Origin: JBBDWZ01 sp050732575
GTDB lineage: Bacteria; Gemmatimonadota; Gemmatimonadetes; Longimicrobiales; RSA9
DNA length: 6,228 bases
Assembly (NCBI GenBank): GCA_050732575.1
Contig: JBOHRF010000307.1
Span: forward strand, 1-6,228
Reading direction: 5' to 3'
The notes beneath the pieces were generated by a model. It was not told the origin of the DNA. It saw nothing but the letters and a program-made list of their open reading frames with translations, and did not search any database. Every line of letters starts with the position of its first letter. The first letter of the stretch is position 1. Shown here in pieces: positions 1-5,547 of this stretch. A program made the position numbers and the translations under genes.

Positions 1-105
1 CTTGATGACCTCGGCGCCGAGGTCGGCCAGCAGCATGGTGCAGAACGGACCGGCCATGACCTGAGTCAGGTCGATGACGCGGACCCCATCGAGCGGAAAT
101 TTCAT
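1..105 (-). CDS. CaiB/BaiF family CoA-transferase, N-terminal fragment
   Basis: Only the first 35 codons are in the window; the gene runs off the left edge. The ATG is at 105-103 on the minus strand. The peptide begins MKFPLDGVRVIDLTQ and continues with VMAGPFCTMLLADLGAEVIK. This is the hallmark start of class III (CaiB/BaiF, formyl-CoA transferase-like) CoA-transferases: L-x-G-V/I-R-V-hydrophobic-D-hydrophobic-(T/S), then A-G-P-F, then L-A-D-L-G-A-(E/D)-V-I-K. The family moves CoA between acyl groups in the cytoplasm (carnitine, oxalate, alpha-methylacyl or aromatic acid substrates). The substrate cannot be told from this fragment. The Shine-Dalgarno sequence is weak. The gene is divergent from the lipase-like gene at 231 and shares a 125-bp intergenic region with it. 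Confidence 0.93.
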   Translation of the reverse strand, partial: MKFPLDGVRVIDLTQVMAGPFCTMLLADLGAEVIK

Positions 106-162
106 GAGCTGCAACTCGTTGGCAGGAGAACTGATGGGCAAATTAGCTGGGCTGGATTGCGT

Positions 163-192
163 TTAACAACCGAGCGGGATGCGGCCTATCAT
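163..192 (+). promoter_or_regulatory. Candidate sigma70 promoter of the lipase-like gene
   Basis: TTAACA (163-168, 5 of 6 to the -35 consensus) and TATCAT (187-192, 5 of 6 to the -10 consensus) are separated by 18 nt. Transcription would start near 199-200, about 30 nt upstream of the ATG at 231. On the opposite strand the overlapping hexamer TATGAT (193-188) could be a -10 for the divergent CoA-transferase gene, but I see no good -35 for it. Assigned by eye from consensus only. Confidence 0.45.
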
Positions 193-230
193 ACTACATT
201 GGACCGCATCGACCACTCGATCAAATCCAC

Positions 231-1019
231 ATGCCCACTGTTCAAGACTGCGCTACACTGGCCTTCGATGTGTACGACCGCACGGGCAATGAAACCGCTC
301 AGCGCGCTGGTTGGACGCGCGTGGACGGTCAGAACTGGGCGCCCGGATTTGCGGCCGGACACTATCGCAAGAACGCCGAGATGGTGGTTGCGTTTCGGGG
401 TACCGATACCGACGACAGCCGTGACATCCTGAGTGACGCGGCCATGGTGCCGCTGCTGCGCCGTGGTGCGGCGCAGGACGCGCTGCTGGCTCTGGCTCGA
501 CAATACAATCTCGAGCAGCATGCGGTCACAGCCGCCGTTGCCGGACGAATCATTGACGTGATTGCTCAGACTGGACCGGTCAGCGTGGCGATCGAGAGCT
601 TCGCGAACCAGGTACCCATTGAGCAGCTGCGGCATGGTCTGGCCTATTTCGACCGCGTCCAGCCGCGTCCCCAATTCGTCACCGGTCACTCGCTGGGCGG
701 TGCCCTGGCGCAACTCGTCTCGCAGCAACGATCGGTGCCGGCCCTGGCCTTCAATTCGCCCAGCATGGGCACCATTCGGGGCGCCGTGCCCGTTACATCG
801 ATGCTCATCGCGCAGATCAACGCGCGCGGTGATCCGCTGATCCTGGCTACCCAAAGCGTGGGCAATCTGCCCCATGGACGGGTGATCACGGTTGAGATCC
901 AGCCCTACGCCTGCCCGCCGCAATTACAGCGCAGGCCGCTGGGCTGGATGAATCTGCTGGTGCCGGTGCCCGCGCTGCTTCAACGGGAGTGGTCGGCCGC
1001 GTCCGCCGCCCCCGGCTGA
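231..1019 (+). CDS. Lipase class 3-type alpha/beta-hydrolase
   Basis: A 262-residue protein with the plan of class 3 lipases (Pfam Lipase_3). There is an early strand with VVAFRGTDT (52-60), where the family's FRGT segment helps form the oxyanion hole. The nucleophile elbow is TGHSLGGALA (151-160) with Ser154. Asp201 in the segment NARGDPL and His215 in NLPHGRV are the likely acid and base, in the usual order Ser-Asp-His. No signal peptide or membrane segment is visible, so it is probably cytoplasmic or exported without a Sec signal. Family members hydrolyse acyl-ester bonds of glycerides or phospholipids; the substrate here is unknown. The ATG at 231 is the first usable start after an in-frame stop at 144-146. 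It has no clear Shine-Dalgarno sequence but sits about 30 nt after a plausible promoter. The stop is followed by only weak hairpins. Fold and catalytic residues are confident; exact activity is inferred. Confidence 0.85.
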   Translation: MPTVQDCATLAFDVYDRTGNETAQRAGWTRVDGQNWAPGFAAGHYRKNAEMVVAFRGTDTDDSRDILSDAAMVPLLRRGAAQDALLALARQYNLEQHAVTAAVAGRIIDVIAQTGPVSVAIESFANQVPIEQLRHGLAYFDRVQPRPQFVTGHSLGGALAQLVSQQRSVPALAFNSPSMGTIRGAVPVTSMLIAQINARGDPLILATQSVGNLPHGRVITVEIQPYACPPQLQRRPLGWMNLLVPVPALLQREWSAASAAPG

Positions 1020-1300
1020 GAGGGGGATCCCGATAAACAGACCGCTAACCCCAATAAGCGGCCGGTGATTCAGCCCGTATAACGGCTGCGTAACAAGAAC
1101 GAACGACGAAAGAGCGTCCTCACAATTCGCACTTGACCGGCAGATTCGCCGTGGCTATACATCGCACGGCCGATCAGATGACGTGTTGAATGATCGTAGC
1201 GCACGTTGCGCGTCAGCAGACACGGCCTGGAGTGGTCAAATATTGCAGGCAAAGGGCGGCCGTCCAGCCGTCCACCGCATCCCAAACCTGTGAGGTCTGT
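1020..1300. other. Intergenic region before the lipoprotein gene
   Basis: I find no gene here. Just after the lipase stop are two short hairpins without T-runs: CCGCT 1042-1046 with AGCGG 1057-1061, and CAGCC 1071-1075 with GGCTG 1084-1088. They are at best weak terminators. A good promoter candidate lies at 1133-1161. An upstream extension of the lipoprotein frame to an ATG at 1190 exists, but that ATG has no ribosome binding site and would bury the lipoprotein signal. Confidence 0.5.
1133..1161 (+). promoter_or_regulatory. Candidate sigma70 promoter for the lipoprotein/secreted-protein pair
   Basis: TTGACC (1133-1138, 5 of 6 to the -35 consensus) is followed after exactly 17 nt by TATACA (1156-1161), which keeps the TATA core of a -10. 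Transcription would begin near 1168, leaving a leader of about 130 nt before the ATG at 1301. Assigned by eye. Confidence 0.45.
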
Positions 1301-1819
1301 ATGAGAGTCGGGCGGAAGCGCAGAGGACGCATGAATTCCATAACAGTCGCTGTGATTTGTGCCGCATCACTCGTCACGGGCTGTCAGGAGACGGAAAAGG
1401 AAATCGCAACTGCACCGGAGTTCTCAATGAGTGCTGAATCAGGACGCACACCAAAAACCATTCCTATTTCCGCACCCAAGGTTTCGAATATCGAGGTAAT
1501 AAGAGACTTGAATGTGCGAAACGAAGACCCACGAGATGCGCGAGAGCGGATAATCAAAGAGATTCTTGCAAAGCATCCCGACATCTCACCGGGCTTCGTG
1601 CAAATTCTCAGAAACTCCGATGGCATTCTGATCAGCGGTCTGCCTGCAAGTCAGGCCGACATAGTCGATTTGGTCAGCCAAGCACTTCAGTTACAGGAAA
1701 TTGAATTCCAAGAGCATCCAGAACGTTTCGTCGACACAGATGAGGAACCAGCAAAGCTCAAGGAACGTCTACGTGCCCGGCGACTGGAGCACGAGGCCCG
1801 ACGGCGGGAGAAGGAATAA
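1301..1819 (+). CDS. Predicted lipoprotein of unknown function
   Basis: A 172-residue protein of a family I do not recognise. The start chosen is ATG 1301: GAGG (1292-1295) lies 5 nt upstream, and this start gives a basic n-region (RVGRKRRGR), then a hydrophobic stretch (about 13-24) and a lipobox V-T-G-C with Cys28 as the lipidated residue. ATG 1331, preceded by AGAGGA, is the alternative; it keeps the lipobox but loses the positive charges. The mature part has a polar linker rich in Glu, Thr, Ser and Pro. A mixed alpha/beta-looking core follows (about 70-135, including GFVQILRNSDGILISGLPAS), then a strongly charged Arg/Glu-rich helix at the C-terminus (about 145-172), likely coiled coil. 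The stop overlaps the next start as TAATG, so the two genes are probably translationally coupled. Base composition is more AT-rich than the flanking genes, suggesting acquisition. Confidence 0.75.
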   Translation: MRVGRKRRGRMNSITVAVICAASLVTGCQETEKEIATAPEFSMSAESGRTPKTIPISAPKVSNIEVIRDLNVRNEDPRDARERIIKEILAKHPDISPGFVQILRNSDGILISGLPASQADIVDLVSQALQLQEIEFQEHPERFVDTDEEPAKLKERLRARRLEHEARRREKE

Positions 1820-2430
1820 TGACAAAGCACCTTCTTCTATTCGGCCTTCTGGCAACATCGGTGATGCCAGTGGAGGCTCAATCAGGACCGGTTTATCCCT
1901 CGATGCCGAGCGGCTGGCAATCCCATCCTTGCATGATGCACCCCGTTCTTCAATACCAGTTTTCGATAACCTGGTGGATTCCCAATGCGCGAACAAGCGG
2001 TGGACCGGGCCAGCTCAGGGTGCGGTACCAGCCACACCATTCCATCGTCAATATTCACCCGAACCAGAATTACATCGCCACGGTGAACTCTGACGATGTC
2101 GAAGTCACCGAGCTCCACAGTGATATGGGTAAGTGGCGTATGAAAGATGAAGTTTACAAAGCGTACTGGCGTGGACACTGCATTATACTTCCGCCTTACA
2201 CGGAGCCAGGTCCACATGCAATCGTGATATTCGATGCCTATGGACGACCAGAGCGATATGAACCACCGAGCTGTCCTCCTTACCAAGTTCAGGACGGTGA
2301 CGGGTGCGTAGGGCGAGCTCCTTACACGGGAGGAGGAGGGGAGTCACCACCCGGAGAGCCTCCGTTCACCGAGTGCACATGGTATGAATACACGTACTAC
2401 AACTTTGAGCCTCTCCTAAAAGACCTGTAG
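1819..2430 (+). CDS. Secreted protein of unknown function, coupled to the lipoprotein
   Basis: A 203-residue protein I cannot place in a family. The ATG at 1819 overlaps the upstream TAA by one base, and GGGAGAAGGA (1806-1815) supplies the Shine-Dalgarno. The N-terminus MTKHLLLFGLLATSVMPVEA is a classic Sec signal peptide, with cleavage likely after Ala20. The mature protein is rich in aromatic residues, His and Pro. It has five cysteines (38, 121, 152, 163, 186), consistent with periplasmic disulfides, although the odd number leaves one unpaired. The segment from about 60 to 140 looks beta-rich (for example GQLRVRYQ and HAIVIFDAYG). A Pro/Gly-rich linker (about 167-183, with GGGG) joins it to a short Cys/Tyr-rich tail (CTWYEYTYY). 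Shared transcription with the lipoprotein suggests the two meet in the envelope; this is inference. Confidence 0.75.
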   Translation: MTKHLLLFGLLATSVMPVEAQSGPVYPSMPSGWQSHPCMMHPVLQYQFSITWWIPNARTSGGPGQLRVRYQPHHSIVNIHPNQNYIATVNSDDVEVTELHSDMGKWRMKDEVYKAYWRGHCIILPPYTEPGPHAIVIFDAYGRPERYEPPSCPPYQVQDGDGCVGRAPYTGGGGESPPGEPPFTECTWYEYTYYNFEPLLKDL

Positions 2431-2437
2431 CTGGTAG

Positions 2438-2701
2438 GGATCGGTCGGCGCAGGCACCGTCAGTCACTCGCGACGAGTCTCCGGAGCGCAGTTCAACGCG
2501 TTCTGGGCCGGGCCGCCCGCCGCTTCTGTGTCCCGACATGATCACACATCACCGCACTCGGCCAGCTCTGCTAACCGATTGCTGCAGCCACATTTCCACT
2601 GTAAGCCCTCTGTTCCAAGCAGCTACACTCGTTTTAGGAGAACCAACTTTGATGGAAACGGCGTTTGGCGGGCTCTCTACGTCTGGTATCAATGTGAGTA
2701 G
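2438..2701 (+). pseudogene. Possible coding remnant without a start codon
   Basis: This is the main content of the 298-nt gap between the secreted-protein gene and the small exported-protein gene. One plus-strand frame (codons starting at 2438) is open for about 87 codons to a TAG at 2699-2701 and has no ATG. Its first third has high GC at third positions and reads plausibly (GTVSHSRRVSGAQFNAFWAG). Its end reads FDGNGVWRALYVWYQCE, aromatic-rich like the tail of the preceding secreted protein. The only GTG is at 2528. It may be the broken 3' part of a lost gene, or a chance opening. I recognise no family. Confidence 0.25.
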
Positions 2702-2716
2702 TTCGCCACCAACTGC

Positions 2717-2723
2717 GAGGTGA
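2717..2723 (+). promoter_or_regulatory. Shine-Dalgarno that fixes the start at 2729
   Basis: GAGGTGA matches the anti-Shine-Dalgarno complement closely and lies 5 nt before ATG 2729. An in-frame GTG at 2720 falls inside this site, so it is not the start. The TGA at 2721-2723 also ends a 23-codon reading frame beginning at ATG 2652, which has AGGAG at 2636-2640. Confidence 0.7.
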
Positions 2724-2728
2724 TTCAA

Positions 2729-3127
2729 ATGCTTACAACATTGCTGATGGCAGCGTTGCAGTTAGCGAGCACCGGGGCTGCCGACGAGCGCGTCATGGTG
2801 ACCGTGGCGGTCGTCAAGGAGTTGGAATTCGATAACACCGTTGCTGTCATTGTAAGGCGCTCCGAAGGGCCGGATTTGATCCTGGTCACTCGCGAGGCGT
2901 CGTCCAATGATCTGGCGGACGCGCTGGCGGCTTACACGCGCGAATACAAGCAGCACGGTGGCAGAGCCGCAAATTCGCGAAGGATCCCCGTGAAGGCGGT
3001 GATACGCAGTACCACGGCACGAAATGCTCAGGGCCCGCTCGCAAACCGTCTGAAGGCGGCTCGAAGCGAGCTAGTCCCTGGGCTAGGCAACGTTCCTGTG
3101 ATGAGGGTATGGGTCAACGTGAACTAG
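2729..3127 (+). CDS. Small exported protein of unknown function
   Basis: A 132-residue protein I do not recognise. The ATG at 2729 follows a near-perfect Shine-Dalgarno. The N-terminus MLTTLLMAALQLASTGAA resembles a Sec signal with cleavage near residue 18, but its n-region carries no positive charge, so export is likely rather than certain. The mature part starts with beta-strand-like segments (VMVTVAVVKELEF, VAVIVRR), then a probable helix (DLADALAAYTREYKQ). A basic stretch follows (about 80-115), then a final strand ending VMRVWVNVN. There are no cysteines and no catalytic motif. It lies about 300 nt after the secreted-protein gene, on the same strand, in the same accessory stretch. Confidence 0.65.
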   Translation: MLTTLLMAALQLASTGAADERVMVTVAVVKELEFDNTVAVIVRRSEGPDLILVTREASSNDLADALAAYTREYKQHGGRAANSRRIPVKAVIRSTTARNAQGPLANRLKAARSELVPGLGNVPVMRVWVNVN

Positions 3128-3180
3128 AGGGCGTTCCGGCCTGGCTTTCCAAGGATCGCGGTGGCTGAGTCAAACACTGA

Positions 3181-3326
3181 TCCCTGGCGCTCGCACGCAC
3201 CACGGAGGGCATCGGTCTCGGGTTCGCGATCAGCCGAGGACCTCGCGCACGCCATGTCCGGTGAGCTGACCGCGTCATCGCCACCGGGCAGCGGCGCTAC
3301 CTTCACGGTGCGACTGCCGAAAGCGT

Positions 3327-3355
<29 letters not shown>
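3181..3355 (+). pseudogene. Frameshifted C-terminal remnant of a sensor histidine kinase
   Basis: The end of a HATPase_c domain can be read across two frames. The first frame (from 3181) gives LARTTEGIGLGFAISR, which matches the kinase G2-box region (G-x-G-L-G-hydrophobic-A-I). The second frame (from about 3236) gives EDLAHAMSGELTASSPPGSG and then ATFTVRLPKA. That is the standard end of the ATP-binding domain: helix, G-G/S-x-L, S-x-P-G-x-G-(A/S)-T-F-x-hydrophobic-x-L-P. A one-base insertion near 3235-3240 explains the switch. The H-box, N-box and everything upstream are absent, and a TGA at 3178-3180 precedes the readable part. It cannot make a working kinase. The first ATG in the second frame (3161) lies before the kinase homology and would give a meaningless N-terminus. 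Confidence 0.75.
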
Positions 3356-3596
<241 letters not shown>

Positions 3597-3648
3597 TCTG
3601 ACTGGTCGGGCTATTCGATGTCGACGCTGGCTTCATGTGAGACCTGTC

Positions 3649-4734
3649 ATGAGCACTCGGGCCACGGTTGTGTTTTTCTGGACGCTGCTGATCGGCGCGA
3701 TTTCCGGGGCTGGCGCACAGACCGAACAGCAGTTCCGGGCCGCGGCCGATTATTCGGCCAGCCACAGCGGTCACGCGGTGCTCGTGCTGGTCGATGGCAA
3801 GATCGTTTTCGAACGTTACCAGAACGGTCACACCGCCGATCAGCCACACAACCTCTACAGCGGCACCAAGACGTTCTGGGGACCGGTCCTGGCCGCCATG
3901 ATCGAAGATGGCCTCGTGACCTCGCCCGATGAGCCAGTCTGGCAAACCATCACGGAATGGAAGTCGGATGCGCGCAAGAGTCGCATTACGATTCGTCAGC
4001 TCATGGATCTGAATGCAGGACTCGTGCAGGACATTCAGAACTTGCAAGGTGAAGATCGGCCCACCCTGGTACCAGATCTATACCGTCACGCCCTCACGCT
4101 GAGAACCGTGTCAGAGCCGGGCGCGCGCTTCGTGTACGGACCGAGCTGTTACTACGTGCTTGGTGAGCTGATGAAACGCAAGCTGGCGCCGCGCGCACAA
4201 ACGCCGTTGCAGTATCTGGAACAGCGCATCCTTGCTCCCATCGGCGCGCACGTGGGCCGCTGGACGCACGATCGAACGGGCAATCCGCACATCCCGAATG
4301 GGGCATACCTGACGGCACGCGACTGGCTCAAGTTCGGCGAGTTGCTGCTCGAGCGCGGCGCCTTCCAGGGCCGACAGATCGTACGGCCGGATCTTCTGCA
4401 GTTCGTCGGCTCCAAGGCGAATCCCGGCTATGGCTTCACGGCCTGGCTGAATCAGCCGGGTGGCCGAAGCTCTACCGGGCGCGGCGCGGCCAGCAACCCG
4501 GGAGACAAAGGCGGCTGGATCTATCCCCCGGGCTTCCCCGATCTCTACATGGCCGCGGGCGCCGGCGCGCAGCGACTGTACATCATCCCCTCACGCCGGA
4601 CCGTGATCGTGCGGTTCGGTGAATCGCCGCGCTTCATTGATCGCGAGTTTCTTGCGCGTTTGCTGGACGGCAAACAGCATTCAGTCGCAGAGGGACGCAG
4701 AGGAACAACGGAGAGGGCCGCAGAGAACAACTAG
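3649..4734 (+). CDS. Exported beta-lactamase-fold serine hydrolase
   Basis: A 361-residue member of the beta-lactamase/transpeptidase-like family (Pfam Beta-lactamase; class C, EstB, 6-aminohexanoate-dimer hydrolase relatives). ATG 3649 is preferred over the in-frame GTG 3637 because it directly precedes a Sec signal (MSTRATVVFFWTLLIGAISG, cleavage after AGA near residue 23) and has TGAGA 6-7 nt upstream. The catalytic S-x-x-K is SGTK (Ser71, Lys74). The second motif is YGPS (Tyr163), where class C enzymes have Y-x-N. The third, K/H-x-G, position appears as GAGAQ (304-308) before the last beta-strands (LYIIPSRRTVIVRFG). Such variants are usually esterases, amidases or peptidases, not true beta-lactamases. 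The last 20-odd residues (from about GKQHSVAEG to the stop) are encoded by the left arm of an inverted repeat and look like a read-through extension. Confidence 0.85.
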   Translation: MSTRATVVFFWTLLIGAISGAGAQTEQQFRAAADYSASHSGHAVLVLVDGKIVFERYQNGHTADQPHNLYSGTKTFWGPVLAAMIEDGLVTSPDEPVWQTITEWKSDARKSRITIRQLMDLNAGLVQDIQNLQGEDRPTLVPDLYRHALTLRTVSEPGARFVYGPSCYYVLGELMKRKLAPRAQTPLQYLEQRILAPIGAHVGRWTHDRTGNPHIPNGAYLTARDWLKFGELLLERGAFQGRQIVRPDLLQFVGSKANPGYGFTAWLNQPGGRSSTGRGAASNPGDKGGWIYPPGFPDLYMAAGAGAQRLYIIPSRRTVIVRFGESPRFIDREFLARLLDGKQHSVAEGRRGTTERAAENN

Positions 4735-4873
4735 AAAGATTGTTTACAGATAACAAATGAAGGCCGACGTAGTTAGCCGTTATCTGTTATCCGTAAACAA
4801 TCTTTCTAGTTGTTCTCTGCGGCCCTCCGTTGTTCCTCTGCGTCCCTCTGCGATTGAATGCTGTTGCCGTTCC
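4665..4873. repeat. Long inverted repeat between convergent genes
   Basis: The left arm is 4665-4755 and the right arm 4785-4873, each about 90 nt, with a loop of about 29 nt. By eye the arms differ by two G/A substitutions, a 2-nt indel (GAGAGGGCC versus GAGGGCC) and two one-base indels near the outer ends. The left arm contains CGCAGAG three times (4686, 4696, 4719) plus CGGAGAG (4709), spaced 10, 13 and 10 nt. The left arm overlaps the end of the serine hydrolase gene, including its TAG. The right arm ends at the first base of the stop codon (4875-4873) of the convergent DUF1854 gene. An RNA copy from either side would form a very stable hairpin, so it could end transcription from both genes or protect 3' ends. 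There is no T-run typical of an intrinsic terminator and no clear target-site duplication. Confidence 0.93.
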
Positions 4874-5334
4874 TAATCCACGAACGCCCACAGCAGAGTT
4901 CTGCTCTTGCGATCCAGGCGCGCGGGATCACCCACGCGGTAAAAGTCGCCCGTGACATCGCGAATCAGCAGGCCGCCATCGGGCAACTTGCGCGGCCAAT
5001 CATCCAGACGGGTTTGAAAACGGCGCGGCCCCTGGTTGGTCTGCACGCGCCAGTGGCGCAACTCCACCTCTTCTTCGATTTCCATGACCGCGTCTACATC
5101 GAAGATGAAGCCGGCCTCGGTCAGCGCGGCTTGCAGCGCGACGCGCGCGGACTCACTCAGCTCCGCGGGATCCGCCACCAGCGCAAACTCGTCGCCCTCA
5201 TCGTCGCGCAGCGAGATGAAATGGCCAGGCTCAGACCAAGGAAAGCAGCGGCGCACGTGCACAATGCGCTGCTCGTTTCCCAGGTTGGCGCACAAGCGGC
5301 CGTCCGGAGCACGGACAATACACAGACGTTCCAT
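4873..5334 (-). CDS. DUF1854 family protein (ABC exporter partner)
   Basis: A 153-residue cytoplasmic protein with the conserved pattern of DUF1854. It has RCFPWSEPGHFISLRDDEG near the start, then DPAEL and a helical segment ending ALTEAGF. This is followed by the acidic IEEEVELRHWRV, the tract QGPRRFQTRLDDWPRKLPDG, GLLIRDVTGDFYRV, and the usual ending LDRKSRTLLWAFVD. Length is normal for the family. I set the start at ATG 5334, with GGGAGGAG 11 nt upstream; a TTG at 5355 would place that ribosome binding site inside the gene. The ABC exporter ATPase gene lies upstream on the same strand, separated by a repeat-filled gap. DUF1854 genes next to ABC exporters are known from proteobacterial loci linked to cyanophycin metabolism; the biochemical role is not established, and no cyanophycin gene is in view here. 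Confidence 0.88.
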   Translation of the reverse strand: MERLCIVRAPDGRLCANLGNEQRIVHVRRCFPWSEPGHFISLRDDEGDEFALVADPAELSESARVALQAALTEAGFIFDVDAVMEIEEEVELRHWRVQTNQGPRRFQTRLDDWPRKLPDGGLLIRDVTGDFYRVGDPARLDRKSRTLLWAFVD

Positions 5335-5345
5335 GGGTTTGCGTT

Positions 5346-5353
5346 CTCCTCCC
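5346..5353 (-). promoter_or_regulatory. Shine-Dalgarno of the DUF1854 gene
   Basis: Read on the minus strand this is GGGAGGAG, ending 11 nt before ATG 5334. The spacing is long, but the match is strong, and no other in-frame start has a comparable site. It decides against the TTG start at 5355. Confidence 0.6.
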
Positions 5354-5387
5354 AAGTTTTGGCGTTACCTTGTCGAACAGCGAACTT

Positions 5388-5527
5388 CGGAACTGCAACT
5401 TCGGAACTTCGACTTCGGTACTTAACTGCGTTACGAATTCGAAGTTCCGAAGTTCCGAAGTCTAAGTTCCGCAGTTCGAGTTCCGAAGTTCAAGTTCCGC
5501 AGTCATCAGTTCCGACTCTAAGTTCCG
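5388..5527. repeat. 14-bp-period array of AGTTCCG units that inverts midway
   Basis: The heptamer appears on the left as CGGAACT at 5388 and 5402 and as CGGTACT at 5416, exactly 14 nt apart. To the right it appears as AGTTCCG at 5443, 5451, 5465, 5479, 5493, 5508 and 5521, again mostly 13-15 nt apart. The longer unit is roughly AGTTCCGMAGTTCR. The orientation switches around 5423-5442, so the left units can pair with right units to form an imperfect stem. The array occupies most of the 213-nt gap between the ABC exporter gene and the DUF1854 gene, ahead of the latter's ribosome binding site. It could be a dispersed intergenic repeat, an attenuating or stabilising RNA structure, or a protein-binding array. 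Confidence 0.88.
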
Positions 5528-5547
5528 TCGTTCGCCGTTCCCGGTTT

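Noticed and set aside
189..923. Long minus-strand open frame across the lipase gene
   Set aside because: It is antisense to a gene with a full set of family motifs, and its translation has no protein-like features.
1020..1120. Integron attC-like site after the lipase gene
   Set aside because: Small unfamiliar genes suggested cassettes, but I could not find paired GTTRRRY/RYYYAAC core sites flanking them, nor an integrase.
1070..1285. Minus-strand 71-codon open frame upstream of the lipoprotein gene
   Set aside because: It has no recognisable motif and no good ribosome binding site, and it lies over the promoter candidate for the lipoprotein gene.
1190..1300. Upstream start (ATG 1190) for the lipoprotein gene
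   Set aside because: It would put 37 residues before the signal sequence and has no Shine-Dalgarno; ATG 1301 gives a normal lipoprotein signal.
4665..4873. Insertion sequence ends
   Set aside because: The arms enclose only about 29 nt with no transposase, and I see no target-site duplication; it is better described as a palindrome or repeat element.
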